Below, piece by piece: positions 12,330-22,308 of a stretch of 64,000 nucleotides of DNA. Every line of letters starts with the position of its first letter. Within the stretch, counting starts at the first letter, position 1. Below the pieces are notes generated by a model. That model was not told the origin of the DNA. It worked only from the letters and a program-made list of their open reading frames with translations, and searched no databases. The DNA is from Paraphysoderma sedebokerense (lineage: Eukaryota; Blastocladiomycota; Physodermatomycetes; Physodermatales; Physodermataceae): positions 1 through 64,000 of the forward strand of contig JAHLJZ010000045.1 of assembly GCA_025602915.1 (NCBI GenBank). The letters run 5' to 3'. The translations under genes and the position numbers were made by a program.

Positions 12330-12830
12330 ATAGGCGATTTTGTCCTGTGGCCGCAATATCATACGATTCAATTCTAGGATTTGGCGGATATGCGATTATT
12401 GAATTGTTGCCATAATTATTGCTGATCCCATCATCTATTTGGCGGCGGACTTTCATGACCGTCACCCCACTACCTTTATGACCAGTCTTCGCAGTGTCTT
12501 CTCTGTAAAGCCTGTAAATGATTTGATGCGCCGCAATACCTGTGACTGGATGCGATGAATCGGCACCACCGCCATACATGCACCTCAGGCGACATGAGGA
12601 AGAAGTGGAGTCTATGCATATCCCTCCGGAAAAAAGACACTAAAAGATACAAATACACGAAATTTCGATAGTTTGAGTATGAATCCATCTAGCGGAAACA
12701 ATATCAGACAGTACAATAATGTAAAAAGGCATTGCAGCCGCAGGTAGTATCTAAATATGATGAAATGATGCATATACATCATCCAGACATTAAATAAGAG
12801 ACTGGAGTCAAGACGTCCTGCCGTCTTTGT
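12330..12830. repeat. Duplicated upstream block, copy A
   Basis: Noncoding DNA upstream of peptide gene A shares ordered blocks with 13740-14205: GCGGACTTTCATGA near 12445, CAATACCTGTGACTGGATGCG near 12535, AGTGGAGTCTATG near 12605 and a CAAGACGTCCTGCCGTCTTT-like block near 12808. The order and spacing of blocks are kept, so this is one segmental duplication rather than chance. Confidence 0.75.
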
Positions 12831-13057
12831 ATGTGTTTGACAGAGTACAGAAATATTTTATTTATGTCATATATAATTACTTTTAATTTTTGTCTACATG
12901 ATGTGAATCCTATTCTGACAGAAATGGACACATGGATTTAATTCTTTGGTTACCAAATTGCAATGAAGTAAAATACAAATTTAATCGAAATAGCATAATA
13001 TAGCTATGACATTCAGTAACAGAATTCAAGTATCCGGATGCATGACAAAAATCAGCC

Positions 13058-13348
13058 CTATGGGAATGTAATAAAAGGTATCATATCAACGGGAAATGAT
13101 CCAGATATTTTGAATGGTGGTTCTGGTGCTTTTCTCCAATCTCCCGCAAGTTGCGGCTGATGACGGCCTTTTGTTCCTAGTTGCCGTTTACCTAAGTGGT
13201 GATCGGTTTGAGAATCACCTTCAGTTGCGGGTTCGAGAATTTCGAGGTCTGCAGACGGCAAAGTTGGGGAACCGATAGGAGCTCCGTCTGTACGGTTGCT
13301 GAGTTGAACGAAGAAGAGAGCACTGAGCAATACACATAATAATTTCAT
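13058..13348 (-). CDS. Small secreted peptide precursor, copy B
   Basis: An intronless 96-residue paralogue of the 11950-12225 gene. It has the same MKLL start, a hydrophobic signal peptide ending near residue 22, an acidic propeptide, and a dibasic junction GKRQLGTKG. The predicted mature peptide of about 41 residues again starts with Gln-Leu-Gly and contains KAPEPPFK, then adds a hydrophobic C-terminal extension absent from copy A. The frame is open upstream of this ATG, but the homology with copy A and the signal peptide both start here. Conserved noncoding blocks lie upstream at about 13740-14205. Function is unknown. Confidence 0.72.
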   Translation of the reverse strand: MKLLCVLLSALFFVQLSNRTDGAPIGSPTLPSADLEILEPATEGDSQTDHHLGKRQLGTKGRHQPQLAGDWRKAPEPPFKISGSFPVDMIPFITFP

Positions 13349-13739
13349 TTTGAAGTGATATAACGGGGTGGGTACTGGGTATATTGGGCTTTGGATTGTA
13401 TAGGTGTGGTGTTCTGTTGTAGATACGGTAGCTGCATTCCTGGAGGCCAATTTGTAATATACTGGGTAGAATTTTAGGCGGAAACCACGGAAACAGGAAT
13501 GTATTGGAGAATACAAAACAGATTTACTAATGTTGAGACTAATTCAGAGTTGCTACAAGACTAATTATGCTACAAGATATTGGTGACGAGAAATCTGAAA
13601 TATTACATGTATCACATCAAATTAGTATCAATGAACGCTTGTTGATGTGCGATACACACGTCTTTAACTTTAACCTGGCGTAACAATAAGAAAAATTGAC
13701 ATTGACGTGAATCCTTACACAATTTATATCCCGTTTTTT

Positions 13740-14205
13740 CATATCATATGATCAACTCATCTTCCGCTAAAGTAAAAGTCGATTTTCGAATTGCTACTAA
13801 TTGAGTATCATTATGGGTTGATGATTCGGTAGCGGACTTTCATGATTGTCACACTTCCACTCACATCTCCTTTCTGTCAAAGACGATTCGAATGCGCATC
13901 ATGTGCTACGTACGCGGCAATACCTGTGACTGGATGCGGCATCGGTCCCGCCGCTATTCATGCATGACCTCAGTCGAAATTATGTGAAAGTGGAGTCTAT
14001 GATGTCCCTAAAAAAATACACTCAATGGAATGAATAGGCGTCTATCATATAGTTCGGCTATGAATTAACGTCATACTTTACAACAAATGTATGAAGGCAT
14101 GGGTAAGATCTAGATATGGCTAAATGAGGTGTATTTTATCATTGCGATATGATAGACTTTGATACATTGGAGGTCAAAACTTCCTATGCCGTCTTTAGAA
14201 ATATG
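13740..14205. repeat. Duplicated upstream block, copy B
   Basis: Counterpart of 12330-12830 upstream of peptide gene B, with the matching blocks near 13832, 13920, 13990 and 14168. The offset between block pairs is about 1385 bp, while the offset between the two start codons is 1123 bp. Copy B therefore carries about 260 bp more between the conserved blocks and the gene, or copy A has lost that much. Confidence 0.75.
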
Positions 14206-14977
14206 ATCTTATTGTATCTATACGAACAAATTCTTTTTGCATTGTCTTAGGCTCTACGGGCTCTTCGAATGGGGACTAATACACGCTACATGTCGTGAAA
14301 AGGTCTAGAAATTTTTGATATGTTGCCACATCGCATTCATCGTTCTTAATAAAACAAATTTTCCTGGGCTTGGCTCCGCTCGAGATTTGCCCAACGCGTT
14401 CTAGATGGAAAACCCGTCTTCAATGTTCTTTCCTACGAGATATCAATGTCCCTGGCCCAGTATGTACCAGCGGAAGCAAGTTTTCAGAGCATTCAACTTG
14501 TGCATAAATTACATTCACTTATTAATATATTTTTGAATTCCTTAAACATTCAGCCTCTTTGCAAACACGGTGCTTCAGTCTTGTCTTGCGTCCGTTGAAT
14601 TCAATGTTGTCGTATTGAATAGCAGAATTCACTCTTGTAACTCCGCCCACGGCACTCGCATTCAACTAGTTGCTTCTGTCATAAGCAATATACTCTTACA
14701 AAAGTTATCTAGTTACCTCAAATAACCGGCTTATTTGGTAGCAAAAAATAACACTTTGCCTACCTCACGTCTTATTGCGTTAAATTCACTTTTCAATTCG
14801 AACTCCCTGTCCCACCCCTGGAGCATTTTTTACATTCACTTTCGCGTCCTCGACTCGGAGTATCTTGACGTTTTCGATAGTACAGACTTGCTCAGCAATT
14901 TGAAAAGTATACCAGCTTTTTTTACCTGTCGAATTTAGTTGTAGAATATTCAGAGCCGCAAGGATAATTACGCCGAC
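14206..14977. other. Intergenic region upstream of the rhodopsin gene
   Basis: A stretch of 772 bp that should include the rhodopsin promoter. Short overlapping frames (for example 14735-14938) have no support. No repeat or RNA gene is seen. Confidence 0.5.
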
Positions 14978-16442
14978 ATGAATAATACAAACACCACTCA
15001 CACGGGGCAAAGTTGCAGAATTTTCACTGGTTCGCCACTTATAGAGACATCCACTATAACAGACTTAGGAGTGACAATTTACTATGTGGCATGTGGTGTA
15101 CAGTTTCTCACAATTTGTACGTATTTTATATCCCGACACTTTTGTTCAGTTTCTATTGAATTCGGAATTTTGTGTGGCCAATTAGTTTACACTAACAAAC
15201 TAAACTTGTTGACGTTTATTGTTTAATAATGTAGTCGCTCTTTTTTATATGCATCGAAAACTTAACATGCAGCATAGCATTATCGAAAGTGTCTTGGTAC
15301 TCTTAACAGCCGCAGTACTTGCCATAATACAGGTATGGCAGAATGGACGTGGTCTCTGGTGGAGTTTGCATAAAATATGTATCCTAACTGTAGAACTATT
15401 TCATTTCATTTAATTCAATGTTAAAATAGGCATTCCTGTCGAAAACTGCGCCTGCAGAAGCAGCAATGGCTAAATACGCCGCCTGGTCATTGTCAACGCC
15501 TGTTATCATTATTCAAGTATAACTTTTAAACTTTATCATTTTACATGTGTGTTTTATCGCTTGCATATTCATTTCTTTTTCTTATACAGATTGTAGAATT
15601 GCTCGACGGTCGCGAATTCCTTGGCCCAGCTGTTTTCCTCGACATACTATGCATTTTGACGGGGTTTCTTGCGTGGGTGTCAACGTCTGATTTTGCAAAG
15701 TGGTCATTCTTCGCAATCTCCTGTGTATCATTAATTTACTTGTTTTCGATTATCGGGACACTATTTGTGCAAACAAAGGATTTTTTAAAAGACTTTCCGC
15801 AGCAAAAAAGGTGGTTCATCGCTTTGGCCATTCTGTTTTTTGGAAGTTGGCTGCTTTAGTAAGTGCTCTACTCTATCAGAATTAAAATTTATTCTTCTCT
15901 TTTCTATTTCTTCAAGATTAACACATATATATTATTACAATTCGCAATTTAGCCCAGTCACTTGGGTAATTGGTTACGAGGGATTGAACCTGGTAAATGA
16001 AGATATTCTAGCGGTTGCGAGTTTGATTCTGAACATCCTCTCAAAGGATCTGACGTAAGTAAAACTATCATTTGATTGCATAACACTTCTCAGTTAGGTT
16101 AACATCCCCAATTTTTCTTTCCACAGAGAGCTTTTAATATCTTATAGTCGACATATTCTGGTTACTACTAATGTGAGCACTTACTCCCTGCCTGCAGCTG
16201 CCAATACAAGTACTGTAAATACAAATAACAATTACGGCACAATGGGAAGAGCGACACAGACGTTGAAAAAACATATAGGAAATTTATGGGACTTGAGATC
16301 CAGAAAGAAGAAGGAAGATCAGCAAAAGTCAACTCCTGCAAATGAATCGACTCATGCAGTTGTGACTACCAATGTTGGACGTTCAGGATTAGGTCAGTCC
16401 AGTGGTGTATTCAAAAGTACGACTCATTTCGGGGCTGCATAA
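14978..16442 (+). CDS. Microbial (type 1) rhodopsin without carboxylate counterions
   Basis: A seven-helix retinal protein of about 355 residues. Exons: 14978-15116, 15235-about 15389, 15430-15516, 15590-15858, 15953-16054, 16127-16442. The exon 2/3 join is the least certain. Bacteriorhodopsin landmarks are clear: helix C KYAAWSLSTP, helix D VFLDILCILTG, helix F WLLYPVTWVIGYEG (Trp182, Tyr185, Pro186 and Trp189 kept) and helix G LNILSK. The Schiff-base lysine is K248. By alignment Arg82 is Lys113, Asp85 is Ala116, Thr89 is Ser120, Asp96 is Gln127 and Asp212 is Asn244, so a light-driven proton pump is unlikely and a sensory or non-canonical role is inferred. The tail of about 100 residues is basic then Ser/Thr-rich, and no cyclase domain follows. 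It is not an Hsp30-type opsin relative, since those lose the lysine. Confidence 0.85.
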
Positions 16443-16911
16443 GAGTATTCTTCGTGAGATTAAACCGTGCAGGACAAGTTGCATCAAAGCACATGGATTT
16501 TTTGATAGTGGAGGGCATAAAGACGGACCGGATGTATTGAAGTATTTTATACTTCTCGGCCTTTACCTTATATTTTAGCCTTTATACTTATGTCCGCAAC
16601 ATAGCTTGGGAGCTCTTCGGTAATCGGGCGATGCCATTATTGCCTGGCCCCTATTTGTTACCCAAGCGAACTGTGCGCGACACCATTTTGAAACTTGAGA
16701 ATGTAAAATACGAAATGTTGCATATGTACACTTTATAAACGCATAACTTCACATTACAGATTGTTCTTGGTATCATACATTTAATACTTCACTATCCATG
16801 CCTCGCTCTCTCTTGCAGCTTATATAACATCTGTTTCAAGCTGTTGTTAACAATCGGAGTTAACATTCAACCTAGACGTGACGGAACCCAAAATAACGAA
16901 ATTCGCTGAAG
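16443..16911. other. Intergenic region
   Basis: A 469 bp gap between the rhodopsin stop and the glycosyltransferase start on the same strand. It holds the 3' flank of one and the promoter of the other. Nothing else is recognisable. Confidence 0.5.
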
Positions 16912-17925
16912 ATGCCTTCAAAGTTGCTCTGCAGAACTAGGATAATTCCGCAGATATTATGGATTTTGATTGTTTTTGCCACTTTTTACCTCATCTTCCA
17001 ATCTACGTCTTCAACGGAACCCTTCGCCTCACCTCCGGTCACCTCATCCAAAAACGCTGCAAACGAAATTCCCAATATCGCACATTTTACAATGGTAGGG
17101 AATACAAACATGTCATTTCTTCAATGGCTGGCTATCGAATCCGCGGATTATTATTTGAACCCAAACCAAATTTACATTCATGCTGAATCTCCTCCGGTGG
17201 GAAAGTGGGCAGAGAAGATTCAGCGAAAACGTAACGTCATAGTTCGAAAGCCAGATAACATATTCACGATGGTGAACGGTCATAAGCTCATATTTAGAGC
17301 GCATGTATCAGATTTTATTCGTGCCAAAGTGCTGTACGATTATGGAGGGATTTACTTTGATCTAGATGCAATACCTCTGAGAGATTTCGCGAAATTGCGT
17401 AAGTCAGGTTTTGACTACATTGTCGGAGTGGAAGCTGATTTGTACGTCGGTGTTGGACTGCTGATGGCTGTCCCTAAATCAAAGTTAATCGGCGAATGGT
17501 ACGAAACCATGCAGAAAGTTTATGACGGAGAATGGTCGACACATTCGGTTCAGTTACTGACGAAATTGCTGTCAAAATATCGAGGCGACACCTTGATCCT
17601 TCATCAGGATTCATTCTTTCCCTTTAGCTGGGAGAAAAGGAAACTGGAAAGTCTCTTTACCGAAAATGCTGATAAATTTAATTGGGACCACAGTTGGGCA
17701 ATGCATTTGTACAATTCAGCCGCGTCAACCCTAAAGGTAAAGGGATATTTGGACATGACTATCAAGAAGATTCTGAAGCGGAACTCCAATTTCGCGAGGG
17801 CTGTATGGAATGTTGTAGTGAATGCCTTGGATAAGGAGACGATATCTCTGGATGATGTAAAACCGGGAGATATCCAAGCGTATCTTGATTTACATAAACC
17901 ATTGACGACTGATCCAGCAAACTGA
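16912..17925 (+). CDS. GT32-type glycosyltransferase, type II membrane protein
   Basis: An intronless 337-residue protein. Residues 11-30 form a signal anchor (IIPQILWILIVFATFYLIFQ), so the catalytic domain should face the Golgi lumen. The sugar-binding DXD region reads HVSDFIRAKVLYDYGG followed by IYFDLDAIPL, with DLD at residues 150-152; this is the hallmark of the DXD sugar-transferase family that contains yeast Och1 and vertebrate alpha-1,4-galactosyltransferase. A typical upstream block (IPNIAHFTMVGN) precedes it. Donor and acceptor sugars cannot be read from sequence. Being intronless it stands out from its multi-exon neighbours, which could reflect retroposition or transfer, but codon use looks ordinary by eye. 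Confidence 0.82.
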   Translation: MPSKLLCRTRIIPQILWILIVFATFYLIFQSTSSTEPFASPPVTSSKNAANEIPNIAHFTMVGNTNMSFLQWLAIESADYYLNPNQIYIHAESPPVGKWAEKIQRKRNVIVRKPDNIFTMVNGHKLIFRAHVSDFIRAKVLYDYGGIYFDLDAIPLRDFAKLRKSGFDYIVGVEADLYVGVGLLMAVPKSKLIGEWYETMQKVYDGEWSTHSVQLLTKLLSKYRGDTLILHQDSFFPFSWEKRKLESLFTENADKFNWDHSWAMHLYNSAASTLKVKGYLDMTIKKILKRNSNFARAVWNVVVNALDKETISLDDVKPGDIQAYLDLHKPLTTDPAN

Positions 17926-18158
17926 ATAAAGGAAGAGCCATTAGAATATGAATTCACCGATTATTGAAAAGATGATAGAATAAGCAAGTTTTAATCCATG
18001 AGACTGCTTGCAAGTTGCATTGTTGTGTTGCACATTGACAGTTGCGTCGTCGATTGGAGTTCACTGAACCATGAACGGTTCCGTGTTGTGAGTTTAGTGC
18101 CGGCGCGCTGAATTGGGACAACCTTTGGCCACAACTTTGTGAGCTGTAAACAGCCGAA

Positions 18159-18170
18159 ACAGTATAAATA
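18159..18170 (+). promoter_or_regulatory. TATA-like element of the U2 snRNA gene
   Basis: ACAGTATAAATA lies about 30 bp before the inferred 5' end of U2, the spacing expected for a TATA box. This is inference from position. Confidence 0.45.
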
Positions 18171-18195
18171 GATCCAGAGTAGCATCCAGGGTCCT

Positions 18196-18383
18196 TACCT
18201 TCTCAGGCCTTTTGGCTAAGATCAAGTGTAGTATCTGTTCTTCAAAGCGTGACAGCTTTGAGCCAGTTCATTGAACTGTGCATTCCTGTCACTCCAATTT
18301 TTGGATCTGGCCCTGGGCTTTGGCTGCTTGCAGTCATCCCAAGGCACAGATGTCCCTGGTATTGCAGTACCTCCAGGTGACGT
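18196..18383 (+). ncRNA. U2 spliceosomal snRNA
   Basis: Pairs with the intron branch point. The 5' domain is nearly invariant: GGCCTTTTGGCTAAGATCAA at 18206-18225, then the branch-point recognition sequence GTGTAGTATCTGTTC at 18226-18240. Stem-loop IIa (CAAAGC...GCTTTG), a second hairpin (CAGTTCATTGAACTG), a Sm-type site (AATTTTTGGA near 18297-18306), a GC-rich stem III and the conserved terminal loop CCTGGTATTGCAGTACCTCC near 18355-18374 follow in the correct order. Exact ends are estimated. The 5' end has one extra base (TCTCAGGCC) compared with the usual TCTCGGCC. The gene lies between protein genes with no sign of being a pseudogene. Confidence 0.95.
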
Positions 18384-18886
18384 CGACCTCCCTCTTGCTA
18401 CTTTATTTAAATTGGAAAGTCGTGCCCTAATGCAACTATGTGCCATGTCCGTCAGTTTTGGTGTCGATGAATGATTTACATTGTTAATATGTCAACACAT
18501 AGCGTACATATCATGTGCTCTAACTCTGTAGTCTATATGTCATCTCGCTCACTGTATCCCCTCATCTATGTCCACCTCTCTACGCAATTCCTCCTCCACA
18601 ACAAATAGAAAGAAATATAAAAGGAGATGTAGCGGAGGAATGGCGTACAGAGATGCACTCAGAGGAAGATATGAGGTAAGGCACGAGGTAATTATAGAGT
18701 TAACATGTGTTGCGGAGGAACGCAGAAGGTAGAAGTTTGGAAATAGCTTGGGATATCGATGCGACGTGTGTGGCAAAGGGATTCCCAGTATCACCACTAA
18801 GTAACGTCCACGTGATTGTAATCATGATCGCTCTGGATTCAATTATACGTTCACCGACGATTCGAAGTTCATCATTGGCCTCAATC
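18384..18886. other. Intergenic region between U2 and NOC3
   Basis: About 500 bp with the U2 3' flank and the NOC3 promoter. A frame upstream of the NOC3 ATG is open but shows no conserved protein, so I leave it out. Confidence 0.5.
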
Positions 18887-21800
18887 ATGACAAAAGTAGG
18901 TAAACGAAAGTCGGCCACTATAAAGAGTGCGAAATCCGCCGCCAAACCTGCGAAAGGTCAGCGGCCTTCCAAACCGAGATCGAAATCAAAGAAACCATCA
19001 AAATCGGTCCGCGAGAATCCCTCGCCCGAGCCGGAAATTGATTTAGAAGAGGAAGGAGATTTAAAATTCTTGACTTCAAACGATGCGTACTCTAGCTTCT
19101 TGACCAACTTGGACGTGAAAAGTTTACAAAAGTAACATCCCATCAATAATCTCTGCGCTACATTTAACCTGAAGAAATAAACTGACAATTACCTCTTTTC
19201 AATTGAAAATAACAGAAAGGAAACGAAACATATCAATGCCAAGAAAATACGATCGGCGGCTTTGAAGTCAAGCGACTTCGGACCCACCGAAAAAGATCAA
19301 AGTCAATCAGAGGTAGAAAGCGATGAAGCGGACGACAGCGACGGTGATGAGATTCACCAGGAGTTAGTAGTGTCATCAGACGATGAAAATAGGGATAGTG
19401 AAATTGAAGAAGACTCCGATGAATTTGATGATGCAGCTGCTTCGGACGACCTGGAGGATCAAAGCAGCGACGAAATTGAAAGTTCAGACGACGGGGGATG
19501 CAGTGAAGATTCGTCGGAGGCTGAACTCGCTGAAGACACGAAGTCAGATAACATCAAAAAGAGAAAGCGACAACCCACAATAGATATGGATGCGATACCT
19601 GTTGATTTGATTCCAGAAGATTTGACAACTTCTTCAGAAGATTCTGACTCCGAATCGGAAGCTGAACTCAACCTAAAGAAACGAAGGCGGAAAGTTGGAG
19701 AGGAAGAAGAGTCCTATGAACGGATACCGCGAAGATTCGCTAAAGTCGAGCAATCCAACGCTTTGCCAATTAAGACGTCGGACGGTAGAATTGTCAGGGT
19801 GAAGAAAACCGAAGTTGATGAAGATGGAGCTGTCAATTCGGATGACGGTGAGAGTGACATTGATTCGGAAGCCTTAGAAACCGAAACGCACAATGAGCCT
19901 GAAGTCGATTCGGACGAAGATTTGACGGAAGAAGAGTTTGTTGTGAAGAAATGCAACGAACTTGCCGAACTGGCGGGCAAGATTCTGGAGGACCCCATGA
20001 AAAATGTACGTTAGTGCATCCTAGTACAATTCTGTTGTTTACGTAACTGATAGCATTGAAAACACTTCTTTAACAGGTCTCGCTCTTACCAAAATTATTG
20101 CCTCACTTGAACGCCAAAACTCCAAACCAACTATTGTCCATAACAATATTAACCAATCTTCAAGTTTACAAAGACATCATCCCGGGTTACCATATAAAAC
20201 CGTTGACAGAGGCTCAGAAGAAAGAGAAAGTTTCGAAGGATGTGAGAAAGCTAAGAGATTTCGAACAAGGGATCCTTCACAATTTCAGCGAGTACCTTCA
20301 GTCTCTGCAGCGAATTATCAAAGGTTCGTCTTACTTTCATCTCGCTCTACTAAATATTGCCCCCGTTGATCTTATGCTGAATCGCATTGAACATAGTGAC
20401 AATGAAACGACAGTCGCCCGATCGGTTTAGTACTGCTTCCCCGCCTTTCAGTGCTGTTTTGGCTTTATGCACTATTCTCGAATCCCATCCTGACTTCAAC
20501 TTCAACAACAACACAATTGAGCTTTTGACTTCGTTTATCTCACAATACCATGAATATCCTCTAATCCGAAATCAAATCACCGAAACTTTCTATCGAATTT
20601 TTCAAGCCGACGAACAATCAAAAGTGTCGCTCGAGATTGTGAAATGTCTGAGTGAATGGGGAAGGAAAACGAATTGGAGATGGTTTGATGATAAAGTTCT
20701 GGGATGTTTAAAATCTGTCAAGGTCAATGCTGCTAACATGAGAAAGGATAAATCGGATGAAAAAGGAGGCAAAGAGAATGCCAAAGGGAAACAGGGAAAG
20801 AAACATGTGAGTAAGAAGATGAAAAAACAATTAAAACTTCAAGCTGAAGTTGAAAAAGAGTTGAAGGAAGCCGAAGCGGCTGTGGACAGGCAAATGATGC
20901 AAAAACTGGTGAGTTGTTTTGAGTTCTTATGATCATTCCACACTTGGTTCCCAGCTGACAAAATTTATACTTATAATATAGCAAACCCAAATTTTAACCC
21001 GTCTATTCCATATATATTTTCATCTTCTCAAATTACCGGCACATCAACAACACCACCTCCCGTCTGTTCTTGAACTATTACAACTGCACATTCATCTCAT
21101 TAGCATCGACTTTTTCCAATCCCTTTTCACATTGCTACAGTCGCTCATCACCACCCGTCCAAACGTATCAGACCTCGATAAACTTCGAATTGTCAAGTCA
21201 CTAGTACAGATTCGTGTCGCCGATGGTATCATTGACTTCAAAGACTGTGGTGTTGTAGTGTGGAATATTATGAACCGTTTATTAGAATCTTATTATTCAC
21301 CTATATCTCATTTTGCGGGAGCGTTAGAATACAGTAATACACAGCAATCCAGTGCGGGTACCGGTGAGGCTATGTTGGAAGGAAATGATCCCGAAATTAT
21401 TTATGCCCTACTGGATTGTCTTTCTGATTTATATCTCCGTCATCGAACGAACAGCGCAACCAGAGTTGCTAGTTTTGTAAAGCAATTATGCAGTTTGGCT
21501 AATTCTGCGATGGAAACGCATGTTGTTTTAGCAACTTTGAGTTTAATCAGGGAATTGGTTTCGGTAAAATACTATTTTTCCTATCTGCAAAACAGACTCT
21601 TTGCCTTCTCGGTACTAACTCTAACTTTTTGGATGCTACTTAGTCCTATCCTTCCCTTCGCACTCTCTTCACCCCACTTACCGATCGTCCTACCAGTGGT
21701 TTATATAATCCCTCATCAACAGACCCCGATCTCACAAATCCGTGGTGCACTACCACCTTCGAATTATATTGTCTTTTCAGTCATTGGAATCCCATGGTGA

Positions 21801-22057
21801 GGGGATACTCTCAATGGCTTGTGACAACACTAAGTGCGGAGATCGAAGGAGAAGCCGAGTCTCTGACTACACCGTTGACGGTGACAGGGTATAAGGATAT
21901 TGCTGTCGATGTGCAAAAATTGGTGAAAATCGGTTGGAGAGATGTATGGAAAGTTTACAGTTGGGTTGGGGGAAGTAAATTCAAACCGGGAATTAAACAG
22001 CATATTGTGAATGGGAAACCAAATCGGGGTTCAAAAAAGATTAATGTAAAAGATTGA
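18887..22057 (+). CDS. NOC3: Nucleolar complex protein 3 (60S ribosome assembly)
   Basis: Noc3 works with Noc2 in nucleolar and nucleoplasmic pre-60S maturation and, in yeast, in replication licensing. Six exons (18887-19131, 19216-20005, 20077-20323, 20397-20908, 20982-21563, 21644-22057) join to about 929 residues. The N-terminus is Lys/Arg-rich, followed by a very acidic Ser/Asp/Glu stretch in exons 1-2. The family core begins at about residue 346: LLPKLLPHLNAKTPNQ, YKDIIPGYHIKPLTEAQ, KLRDFEQGILHNFSEYLQSL, then AVLALCTILESHPDFNF and a long helical C-terminal region ending with SHWNPMVRGYSQWL. A Lys-rich coiled segment in exon 4 is typical of the family. Intron phases agree throughout, so the model is well supported. 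Confidence 0.9.
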
Positions 22058-22308
22058 ATGATTTGTAGTACATAATTTTAATTTCATTGTGTAAAGAGAG
22101 AACATAAATATCTGTCACTAGCATATTCGTTTATCATCATGATGCATCAATATGGCTTAGATTTTAGTGTAAATCACTGAAGCTGATGATGTCTTTCGCT
22201 TTCTTTTAAAATGATAGTTAAATAATGAGCTGCACGACTCGAGTCTAAATTAACCTTATATTCGTTTGATCTATATCGTTACGGCCAGAAACACAACATT
22301 CCGACTTG
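22058..22308. other. Convergent intergenic region
   Basis: Short 3' flanks of NOC3 and the orphan ER protein. Nothing recognisable is present. Confidence 0.45.

Noticed and set aside
12328-12579. Minus-strand open frame within the duplicated upstream block
   Set aside because: The copy B counterpart is interrupted in this frame, so conserved noncoding DNA is the simpler explanation; kept as a question in the findings.
18271-18474. Open frame overlapping U2
   Set aside because: It lies inside the snRNA gene, whose conserved sequence explains the open frame.
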